From NCBI RefSeq assembly GCF_001553565.1, contig NZ_CP014228.1, forward strand, positions 620,001-684,000: a stretch of DNA of 64,000 nucleotides, written 5' to 3'. The notes beneath the pieces were generated by a model, which worked only from the letters and a program-made list of their open reading frames with translations, was not told where the DNA came from and did not search any database. Shown here one piece after another: positions 56,445 through 64,000 of this stretch. Position 1 is the stretch's first letter. Each line of letters opens with the position of its first letter. The DNA is from Actinomyces radicidentis. Its GTDB lineage: Bacteria > Actinomycetota > Actinomycetes > Actinomycetales > Actinomycetaceae. The position numbers and the translations under genes were made by a program.

Positions 56445-59400
56445 TCACTCGGTGACGGAGGAGGCGCTCAGGGAGAGCAGCTCGAGGGCACCGGTCGTCG
56501 AGGTCGCGGACCCGGAGGTGTAGGCGCTCAGCCCGATCGAGCCGGTCGTCTGGAGGCCCTCGGTGGAGTCCGTCGCGGTGAGGGTCCAGGCCTCAGGCTC
56601 GGTGTCACCGGTCCAGACCTTGGCCTGGAGGGTGGTCGTCGAGGTGCCGACGGTCTGGAAACGGACGTTGATGGGCGTGCCGGGGGTCCAGGTGCCCTCC
56701 ACGCGGGCTGAGGCGAGCCGGGTCTCCTGGCCGCCGGAGACCGCCATGAGCGAGGCCGTCAGCACGCCGTTGGCCTCCGTGCGGACCTTGACCGTGTAGG
56801 AACCGGCAGAGGTCTGGCGGCCGACGACGGAGGTGTAGACGCCACCGCCGGTCGGGGCCTCGGTCAGCGTGTAGGAGGCGAGGGTCTCGGCGGAGTCGGA
56901 GCTGACGTCCTTGAGGGAGGCCGTCGAGGTCCAGCCGGGGCGGTCGAGGCGGATGACGCCCTTGCCGCCGCTGGCGGAGAACTGGGAGCGCGGGGCGGCG
57001 GTCCAGGAGCCGCCACGGTCGGCGTCGCCCCAGCCCGCGGACGTGTCGTGGGCGAAGCTCGCCTTGGCCAGGACGCCGTCGGCGACGGCCGGGTCGGCGA
57101 CGACGACGGTCTGCGTCGTCTGGGCGGTGGTGCCCTTGTCGTCGGTGACGGTGAGGGTCACCGTATAGGTGCCGGCCTCCTTGTAGGTGTGCGTGAGGGA
57201 GCTGCCCTCACCAGCGGTGGTGCCGTCGCCGAAGTCCCAGGAGTAGGAGGCGATGGAGCCGTCGGGGTCGGAGGACTCCTTGGCGTCGAGGGCGACGTCG
57301 AGGTCCTTCGGCTGCGCGGAGAAGGCCGCGGTCGGCGCCTGGTTCTCGGCGACCGGCTCGCTGGTGGTGACCTCCTGGGTGACCTGGGAGCTCAGGCCCT
57401 GGTCGTCGGTGACGGTGAGGGTCACCGTGTAGGTGCCGGCCTGGGCGTAGGTGTGCGTGGCCTTCTGACCCTCACTGGTGGTGCCGTCGCCGAAGTCCCA
57501 GGAGTAGGAGGCGATGGAGCCGTCGGGGTCGACGGACTGCGAGGCGTCGACGTCGGCGGTGAGGCCGCTGACCGCGCTGGTGAAGGCGGCCTCGGGGGCG
57601 ACGTTGGCGGCGACGGGGGCCGTGACGGTGACCTGTGAGGTGGTACGGGTCGTCGTGCCCTTGTCGTCCGTGACGGTGAGGGCGACCGTGTAGGTGCCGG
57701 CCTCGGCGTAGGTGTGCGAGGCGGCCTTGCCCTCGCCGGTGCTGCCGTCGCCGAAGTCCCAGGCGTAGGAGGCGATCGAGCCGTCCGCGTCGGCGGACTC
57801 GGAGGCGTCGACGTCGGCGGTGAGATCGGCGGTCGAGGCGCTGAAGGAGGCCGTCGGGGCCTGGTTGGTGCTGAGGCCGTAGTGGTCGGAGACCTGCTGG
57901 TCGGTGAGCTGGGTCGGGTAGACGGTGACGCCGTCGACGGAGCCCTCGAGGGAGCGGTCGTAGACGGAGCCCGGCCACCCGGAGGTGGTGCCCACGCCGA
58001 GGGTCCAGTAGCCGTTGAAGGACTGGGCGGAGGTGACGCGGGAGTCTGAGGCGACCTTCTTGCCGTCGACGTAGAGGGCGGTGCCGGCCTTGCCGAGGGT
58101 CGCGGTGACGAGGTGCCACTGCCCGTCGTTGTAACCGGTGCCGGACTGGAGCGCCTTGACCGAGCCGGGGTAGACGCCGAAGCGGACGCGGCCGGCGGAG
58201 TCCATGTAGAGGAGGCGGTCGAGGGAGGTGCCGTTCTTGTAGCCGACGATCGGGCCGCCCCAGGATGAGTCGGTCTTGATCCAGGTCTCGACCGTGAAGG
58301 TCTGGATGTCGCCGTCGGAGGCGGCGGCGGCCGCGGTGGCGCTGCTCTGGCCGTTGAGGCCGACGGCGGAGGAGCCGGCGCGCGCGCCGGACCGGCCCAG
58401 GGAGACGCCGGAGGCGGTGGTCATGTCGTCGCCGCCGATGAGGTCCTTGAGGGTGGAGCCGCTGGTCTCGTCGAAGGTCCACAGGTGCGTGGCGCCGAGC
58501 TCGACGGAGCGGGTGTCGTAGGGGCTGAGGGTGGAGCCGGCGCCGACCTCGACGGTGGTCGTGGCGTCGACGGAGTTGCCCTCTGCGTCGGTGACGACGA
58601 GGTGGTAGGTGTGGGTGCCCTCGGAGACGCCCTTGTCGGTGAGGCTCTGGGCCTGGAGGTCCCAGTGCCGCGAGGAGATGGTGCGCTCGTCGACGGGGGC
58701 CGTCTGGTCGTCGCGGTAGAGCTTGTAGGTGAGGGAGGTGTCGTCGCGGTCCCAGGTCGGCTGGTAGCTGATGCTGACGAGGCCGTTGACGTAGGAGCTC
58801 GCGGTGAGCTTGAGGTCGTCCCCCGTGCCCTCGGGGGCCTCGGAGGTCGTGGCGGTGCGCTTGGCGTAGCGGACGAGGCCCTGCTGGGTGGTGCCGTCGG
58901 CGGCGGTGAACTCGCCGGCCATGAGGAGGTAGTCGTCGGTGCCGGTGACGTTGTAGGCGGCCTGGTTCATGCCGGTGAAGGTGCCGGCGGTGAGGTCGGG
59001 GTACCAGTCGAGGAGCTCGGGGCTCTTGTAGCCGGACCAGTCCTTGTAGCCGTTGGTGCCGGTGCTGGAGATGGTGACGTCGGGGCTGTTGGTGAAGGCG
59101 AGCCCGCGGTAGTACTTGGTCAGCGTGGTGCCGGAGTCGGTCTTCCAGGTGTAGTCGGGGAAGCCGCCGATGGTCTGGCAGGAGTGGGCGTGGTTGGCGA
59201 CGTAGACCTGGTCGCCGTCGGGGTAGATGCCGTAGGAGTCGCCGTGGCAGGGCTCGACCCAGGTGAGGTTGCCGTTCCAGTCGGACTTGAAGGTGCCCTC
59301 GAGGTTGGCCCGGCTGACGGACTGGGAGTAGGCGGCTCCGTAGAAGCCGGAGTCGTCGACCTCGAGGTCGAGGATGGCGCCGTAGTTGCCGGCGACGCGG

Positions 59401-60215
59401 ATGGTCGAGTTGACGGGGGTGGAGAGCATGGCGCCGGTGGAGGCGTCGAGCATGGCCAGGCCGTAGCCGGGGTTGGAGGAGCCGTTGAGGGTCTGGAAGG
59501 AGCCGCCGACGACGACCTTCGAGCCGTCCGGGGAGACCTTGAGGGCGTAGACCTGCGAGTTGGTGCCGGTCGCGGAGGCCTTCCAGTCCAGGAGGGTGCC
59601 CTTGTCCGCGGAGACGGCGGCGAGCTCGGTGCGGGCGACGCCGTTGACGGTCTTGAAGGCGCCGCCGGCGTAGACGGTGTTCCCGTGCACGTCGATGGCG
59701 TTGATGGTCGTGGAGAAGATCGGCTTGAAGGAGCTGATGAGCTGGCCGTGGCCCTTGGTGAGGTCGAAGGCGGCGAGGCGGCCGTGCCACTCGCCGTTGA
59801 CCTTGTCGAAGGAGCCGGCCACGTAGAGGGTCTTGCCGTCGTCGGAGACGGCGAGGCTGCGCCCGGTGTTGTTCAGCACCGGGGCGAAGTCCTCGATGAG
59901 CTCACCGGTGTGGAGGTTGTAGGCGAGGAGGTTCGTCCGGGGCGTCTCGTTGACGCCGGGCTTCGCGCCCGCCGGGCGCGCCGAGGTGAACTGCCCGGTC
60001 ACGTAGACGACGTCGCCGACGACGACCTGGTCCCACACGACCCCGTTGACCTGCACGGTCGGCAGGGGCTTCGCGCTGTACTCCGTCTGGAGGCGCCCGG
60101 AGGCGTCGTCGACCTGGGCGGCGGAGGCCGCCACGGGGGCGAAGAGGGATGCGGCCACGACGGGCACGGTGGCCAGGACGACCAGGCCGCGACGGCCGGT
60201 GCGAGAGAGCTTCAC
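56445..60215 (-). CDS. Large secreted protein with LamG and three PKD domains
   Basis: 1256 residues. A signal peptide (MKLSRTGRRGLVVLATVPVV, cleavage near ASA) is followed by a beta-propeller-like N-terminal half with repeats such as LNNTGRSLAVSDDGKTLYVA and LKVSPDGSKVVVGGSF (35-430). Next is an Fn3-like domain (470-560), a LamG/concanavalin domain (about 572-775: HLWTFDETSG, YNDGQWHLVTATLG), three PKD domains (about 785-1045, each with WDFGDG), and a C-terminal beta domain (GWGDADRGGSWT). No sortase motif or membrane anchor is present, so it is probably released or wall-associated. It likely binds glycans or matrix. ATG 60215 follows CGGAGGACCC. Confidence 0.85.
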   Translation of the reverse strand: MKLSRTGRRGLVVLATVPVVAASLFAPVAASAAQVDDASGRLQTEYSAKPLPTVQVNGVVWDQVVVGDVVYVTGQFTSARPAGAKPGVNETPRTNLLAYNLHTGELIEDFAPVLNNTGRSLAVSDDGKTLYVAGSFDKVNGEWHGRLAAFDLTKGHGQLISSFKPIFSTTINAIDVHGNTVYAGGAFKTVNGVARTELAAVSADKGTLLDWKASATGTNSQVYALKVSPDGSKVVVGGSFQTLNGSSNPGYGLAMLDASTGAMLSTPVNSTIRVAGNYGAILDLEVDDSGFYGAAYSQSVSRANLEGTFKSDWNGNLTWVEPCHGDSYGIYPDGDQVYVANHAHSCQTIGGFPDYTWKTDSGTTLTKYYRGLAFTNSPDVTISSTGTNGYKDWSGYKSPELLDWYPDLTAGTFTGMNQAAYNVTGTDDYLLMAGEFTAADGTTQQGLVRYAKRTATTSEAPEGTGDDLKLTASSYVNGLVSISYQPTWDRDDTSLTYKLYRDDQTAPVDERTISSRHWDLQAQSLTDKGVSEGTHTYHLVVTDAEGNSVDATTTVEVGAGSTLSPYDTRSVELGATHLWTFDETSGSTLKDLIGGDDMTTASGVSLGRSGARAGSSAVGLNGQSSATAAAAASDGDIQTFTVETWIKTDSSWGGPIVGYKNGTSLDRLLYMDSAGRVRFGVYPGSVKALQSGTGYNDGQWHLVTATLGKAGTALYVDGKKVASDSRVTSAQSFNGYWTLGVGTTSGWPGSVYDRSLEGSVDGVTVYPTQLTDQQVSDHYGLSTNQAPTASFSASTADLTADVDASESADADGSIASYAWDFGDGSTGEGKAASHTYAEAGTYTVALTVTDDKGTTTRTTSQVTVTAPVAANVAPEAAFTSAVSGLTADVDASQSVDPDGSIASYSWDFGDGTTSEGQKATHTYAQAGTYTVTLTVTDDQGLSSQVTQEVTTSEPVAENQAPTAAFSAQPKDLDVALDAKESSDPDGSIASYSWDFGDGTTAGEGSSLTHTYKEAGTYTVTLTVTDDKGTTAQTTQTVVVADPAVADGVLAKASFAHDTSAGWGDADRGGSWTAAPRSQFSASGGKGVIRLDRPGWTSTASLKDVSSDSAETLASYTLTEAPTGGGVYTSVVGRQTSAGSYTVKVRTEANGVLTASLMAVSGGQETRLASARVEGTWTPGTPINVRFQTVGTSTTTLQAKVWTGDTEPEAWTLTATDSTEGLQTTGSIGLSAYTSGSATSTTGALELLSLSASSVTE

Positions 60216-60604
60216 GGGTCCTCCGAGTAAGGAGTAGTGGGGGGAACGAGGCGGCGGCAGGGACGCGTCGACCAGGGATTGACGGGACCGAGTATCCGGC
60301 GCGCGTGCGAGCCACTAGGTAACGGCTGGGCAACGATGCCCTGCTTGCGACGTCCCTGCGGCCGGTGTGGGACGCACGTAACAGCATGGGTTACGAACGC
60401 GTCACCGTTGTCACGGTGCGGTCACGGGCGAGGGTGAGGCGCCGGCCCGAGGGGTTCACCCCCAGGGGGCGTCGGGCGATCCACCGAGTCACCCGGGTGA
60501 CGGCCCGCGCCCCGTCAGGGGACGGCTCCGTGTGGCTCCGAGTCGGGGAGCGCGCGGCGGGGCGGGCTCGTGCCCGTCCCGCCCGCGTGCGGAGCCCTCC
60601 TGCG
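60216..60604. promoter_or_regulatory. Intergenic region with GTCAC direct repeats before the PKD/LamG gene
   Basis: 389 bases between the intact gene start and the end of its decayed paralogue. GTCAC occurs at 60401-60405, 60410-60414 and 60421-60425, the last two separated by six bases. GTAAC-N7-GTTAC lies at 60378-60394, and CACCGT-TGTC-ACGGTG overlaps at 60403-60418. A GTNAC-N6-GTNAC arrangement resembles reported actinobacterial MtrA/GlnR-type sites. No gene is supported here. Confidence 0.45.
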
Positions 60605-62990
60605 TCAGTCCGCGGTGGTGGCCGTGAGCCCGTCGAGGCGCATGACCCCGGTCGTCGAGGCGGCACCGGCGGAGAGGTACTCGGTGACACCGACGGCGCC
60701 CGCGACCTGCAGACCCTCCGTCGAGTCCGTCGCGGTGAGCATCGCGACGTCGGGGGCCGTGTCGCCCAGCAACACCGAGGCGGCGAGGTTCGTCGTCCCC
60801 GTGCCGTCAGCGGTCACGGAGACGTGGATCGGCTCGCCAGCGGTCCAGCCCTTAACGCTCGTGGAGCCGAGGCTCGTCTCCGTCGCGCCGACCTTGCGCA
60901 CGAGGCTCACAAGGAGGGTCGCCGAGGAGGTGGCGCGCACCTTGACGCCGTCGGAGCCCGCCGCAGTCTGGCGCGCGTTGACGGTCGTGTAGGCGCCACC
61001 GCCCGTGAGGGTCTCGGTGTAGGTGTAGTCGGCGTCGACCGTCGTGGAGGTGGAGGAGACCCCGGCGAGCGAGGCCGAGGAGGTCGAGCCGGCCTTGTCC
61101 ATGGCGATGACGCCCGCGCCGTCGGCCACGGAGAAGCGGGAGGCCGGCGAGACGGTCCAGGCGCCGCCGATCTCGGCGTCGCCCCAGCCCGCCGTCGCGG
61201 TCCGCTCAAAGGAGTCGGTCGCGAGCGGCGGGGCGGTGACGACGACGTCGGACGTCGTCGTGCTCGTCGCGCCGAGGGCGTCGGTGACCGTGAGGGTCAC
61301 CGTGTAGGTGCCCGGCGTCGCGTAGGCGTGCTCGGCGGTCTCCCCCGTCCCGGTGGTCCCGTCGCCGAAGTCCCAGGCGTAGGAGGCGATCGTGCCGTCG
61401 CCGTGCGCGGTGGAGGCCGAGGCGTCCAGCGTCGCGTCGAGGTAGTGCTCGGAGGCCGTGAAGGAGGCCGACGGGGGCTCGTCGAGGCCGAGGTCGTGGT
61501 GGCGGGCGACGGCGTCGGCGTCGAGCTGGGTCGGGTAGACGGCGGTCTCGTCGACGTCCGCGTTGAGGACGGTGGCGCCGCTGGGGGCTCCGGGCCAGCC
61601 GAGGCTGCCGACGCCGAGGGTCCAGTAGCCGGCCATGGCCTGGGCGCTCGTCGTGGTGGTGTCGGCCGCGACCTGCTCGCCGTCGACGTAGAGGATCTCG
61701 CCGGCGGCGCCGAGGGTGGCGACGACGTGGTGCTACTGGCCGTCGTTGTAGGAGCCCGCGGTGGTGAGGATCCGGTAGGCGCCGGGGTAGAGGCCGAGGA
61801 GGAGGTGCCCGTCGCCGTCCATGCAGAGGAGCCGGTCGTAGTTGCCGATGTTGTTCGAGTACCCGATGATCGCGCCGGCCGCGGTGGACCTCGTGCGGAC
61901 CCAGGTCTCGAGGCTGAAGGTCTGGAGGTCGCCGTCGGACTCGACGGACTGCGCGGTGGCCTTGGCGGTGCCGTCGAGGCTGACGGCGTCGGGGCTCGTC
62001 GTCGGGGCTGTTGGTGAAGGCGAGGCCGCGGTGGCTGATGAGCTGGCTGGTGCCCGAGGAGGTGGTCTGGACGCGGTCACCGAAGCCGCCGATGGTCTCG
62101 CAGGAGTGGGCGTGGCTGACGGTGTACACCTCGTCGCCGACGCGGGCGATGGAGTAGGTGTCGCCGTGGCAGGGCTCGACCCAGATGAGGTTGCCGTCCC
62201 AGTCGGCGTGGAAGGAGCCCTCGAGGTTCGCCTCGGTGAAGCTCATGGAGTAGCCGGTGCCGTAGAAGCCGGTGTCGTCGACCTCGATGTCGCGGATGCC
62301 CGCGACGCGCCCGCCGTTGCACACGGCGGAGTTGACCGGGGTCACGAGGAGCGAGCCGGTGGAGGCGTCGAGGAGCGCGAGTCCGTAGCCGGGGTTGGAG
62401 GAGCCGTTGGGCGTCTGGGAGGAGCCGCCCACGACGACCTTCGAGCCGTCCGGGGAGGCCTTGAGGCCGTAGACCTGGGAGTTCGGGCCGACGGCGTTCG
62501 CGGTCCAGTCCAGGAGGGTGCCGGTGGAGGCGTCGACGGTGGCGAGCTCCGCACGCGCGGTGCCGTTGACCGTGGAGAAGGAGCCGCCGACGTAGAGCGT
62601 CGCGCCGTCGTCGCTCAGCGCGAGAGTGCGGCCGGCGTTGTTGAGGACGGGGGCGAAGTCCTCGATGAGCTCACCAGTGCTCAGGTCGTAGGCCAGGATG
62701 TTCGAGCGCGGGGTCTCGTCGGTGCCGGCCTGGGCTCCGGCGGGACGGGCGGAGGTGAACTGGCCGACGACGTAGACGACGTCGCCGACGACGAGCTGGT
62801 TCCAGACGACGCCGTTCACCTGAACGGTCGGCGGGGCCTCGGCGGTGTACCCGGTCTGCTGACGACCCGTGCCGTCGACGACGTCGCCCGCCGAGGCCGA
62901 GGCCGGAGCGGCCACCACCAACGACGAGGCGATGAGCGGCGCGGCGGCCAGGGCGGCCAGGCCGCGACGGCCGGTGCGAGTGAGCTTCAT
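60605..62990 (-). pseudogene. Decayed paralogue of the PKD/LamG secreted protein
   Basis: Begins ATG 62990 (MKLTRTGRRGLAALAAAPL) with signal peptide and a first half parallel to the intact neighbour (TVQVNGVVWNQLVVGDVVYV, VEPCHGDTYSIARVGDEVYT, HRGLAFTNSPD). At 61987-62009 the reading jumps frame and skips what corresponds to roughly 250 residues of the intact protein; the junction is made of two 10-bp direct repeats. The LamG part then continues, with a TAG at 61733-61735 where the neighbour has Trp in NDGQWH. After it come one PKD domain (YAWDFGDGTTGTG) and the C-terminal domain. Three lesions make it a pseudogene. Confidence 0.88.
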
Positions 62991-63428
62991 GGGGTCCTCC
63001 AGACGGGGGAATTCGGTGGTCGGAGTCCGGGTGAGACACCCTGGCGTCCCACGGGGTGAGGGACGCGGATTCGAGCTGGAGGAAGTGTGGGGCGCCAGCG
63101 CAGCGCCGAGGAGTGAGAACCCAGCACGATGCACTCACTGCGGTTGCGCGGAGACGCAGGTCACCGCAATCGTCACACCCGGATCTCATCGGTCTCGGTG
63201 ACGTCACGACGAGGGTGAGCACCGCCCCACTCACTCTCACCTACGGTGGGTGAACGCCCGTGCCACCGCTTCACCCCGGCAGGCACCACGGGGGACCAAG
63301 GACCCGGCGGACGGGTGATCCGGTCGGGCCGTACCCCTCCCTCGCCCGGCCGGAGCCCGTCCGAGATCCCGACCGGATACCCTGGCCCGAGCACTCGCCG
63401 CTCCCTGTCGACCCCGAAAGGCACGTGG
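62991..63428. other. Divergent intergenic region before the DUF1972 glycosyltransferase
   Basis: 438 bases with no supported gene. It holds GTCAC-N7-GTCAC at 63160-63176, similarly placed (about 170 bases upstream) to the GTCAC repeats before the intact paralogue, a GTGACGTCAC palindrome at 63198-63207, and a possible TACCCT -10 near 63377-63382 for the forward gene. Confidence 0.45.
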
Positions 63429-64000
63429 ATGACCTCCCCCGACCCGAACCGCCTGCGCATCGCCATGATCGGGACGCGCGGCGTGCCCGCCCGCTACGGC
63501 GGCTTCGAGACCGCGATCGAGGAGGTCGGCAAGCGCCTGGCCGCCAAGGGGCACCAGGTCCTCGTCTACTCCCGCAACCCCGCTCCCGAGGAGGGGCCGC
63601 TCCCCCGCGTCCACGAGGGCATGCGGGTCGTCGAGCTACCGGCCGTCAAGAAGCGGAGCCTGGAGACGCTCTCCCACACGGCGGCCTCGGTCGCCCACCT
63701 CCTCCCGCGCGTCCACCCGGACTGCGCCATCGTCTTCAACGCGGCGAACTCCCCCTTCCTGCCCGCCATCCGGGCCGCCCGCATCCCCGTGGCCACTCAC
63801 GTCGACGGCCTCGAGTGGCGGCGCGGCAAGTGGGGTCCGACGGGCCAGCGCTACTACCGCACGGCCGAGGCCGTCGCGGTGCGCTACTCCGACGCGCTCA
63901 TCGCCGACGCCCGGGGCATCTCCGACTACTACACCGACGAGTTCAACGCCCCGACCGACCTCATCGCCTACGGCGCCCCGCGCATCCACGCGGCCGCCGA
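63429..64000 (+). CDS. DUF1972-type family 4 glycosyltransferase, N-terminal part
   Basis: The first 190 residues of a gene that runs off the window. The N-terminus is LRIAMIGTRGVPARYGGFET followed by AIEEVGKRLAAKGHQVLVYS, the DUF1972 signature of GT4 rhamnosyl- or glucosyltransferases that start or extend envelope polysaccharides. Further on it reads CAIVFNAANSPFLPAIRAAR and ATHVDGLEWRRGKWGPTGQR, then IADARGISDYYTDEF. ATG 63429 follows GAAAGGCACGTGG. It belongs with the polysaccharide genes at 47-55 kb although the surface-protein pair intervenes. Confidence 0.92.
   Translation, partial: MTSPDPNRLRIAMIGTRGVPARYGGFETAIEEVGKRLAAKGHQVLVYSRNPAPEEGPLPRVHEGMRVVELPAVKKRSLETLSHTAASVAHLLPRVHPDCAIVFNAANSPFLPAIRAARIPVATHVDGLEWRRGKWGPTGQRYYRTAEAVAVRYSDALIADARGISDYYTDEFNAPTDLIAYGAPRIHAAA

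Noticed and set aside
57080-57870. Regularly spaced repeats suggesting a repeat array
   Set aside because: They are the coding sequences of three PKD domains in one open frame.
60540-60595. GC-rich imperfect inverted repeat upstream of the pseudogene end
   Set aside because: Pairing is poor and could arise by chance in this base composition, so I did not call a terminator.

Overview
The window is one contig of very GC-rich DNA with the gene content and order of an actinobacterium, most likely from the Actinomycetaceae (Actinomyces/Schaalia type). The case rests on several conserved blocks: eno - ftsB-like - DUF501 - Ppx/GppA with mfd and a small lipoprotein upstream, rplY - pth, and a short-type cis-prenyltransferase next to a hemolysin-III gene with greA nearby. 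Other support comes from apparently leaderless starts, a LAxTG-type cell-wall sorting signal and INGDDA-type surface domains. The genus is an inference.

Layout. 1-4.7 kb: the end of xseA, a convergent sucrase (GH32) - LacI unit, xseB and a PfkB fructokinase, so the exonuclease VII pair is split by, and embedded in, sucrose genes. 4.7-8.5 kb: uppS, hemolysin III, PPK2 and greA. 8.7-9.9 kb: two small membrane proteins. 10.2-14.4 kb: a large repeat-rich surface protein divided in two by one in-frame TGA. 14.6-21.2 kb: msrA, an unknown gene, a lysE/argP-type exporter-regulator pair, a DUF4287 protein and an ABC-class ATPase. 21.3-27.6 kb: FMN reductase, ilvA, ilvD, FKBP and a Bax-inhibitor-like protein. 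27.9-32.2 kb: ABC transporter plus NarL-type two-component system. 32.3-43.3 kb: housekeeping genes from pth to mfd, including a frameshifted aroD. 43.3-47.1 kb: an insertion-sequence island with two tandem IS481-type elements, the second split by a decayed IS256-type element. 47.2-55.5 kb: exopolysaccharide genes (flippase, pyruvyltransferase-like, three GT2 glycosyltransferases, polymerase/ligase, chain-length protein). 55.6-64.0 kb: a DUF4352 lipoprotein, an intact PKD/LamG secreted protein, its decayed paralogue and the start of a DUF1972 glycosyltransferase.

How the genes fit together. Sucrose is likely split by the GH32 enzyme and its fructose phosphorylated by the PfkB kinase under LacI control. 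The right third of the window is devoted to the cell envelope and surface. The IS island lies exactly between the mfd block and the polysaccharide genes, with one IS end touching the mfd -10 box.

A recurring feature is single-lesion interruption of otherwise well-preserved genes: lacI start, a membrane protein at codon 6, the surface protein, aroD through an 8-bp duplication, and the second PKD/LamG gene. Either this strain carries many recent pseudogenes and phase-variable genes, or some are assembly errors; read support would decide. I found no tRNA, rRNA or CRISPR array, and no complete system that I can claim as new. The strongest leads are the aroD slippage repeat, the split surface protein, the inverted 50-bp elements flanking ilvA and the CTAG-targeted IS cluster.
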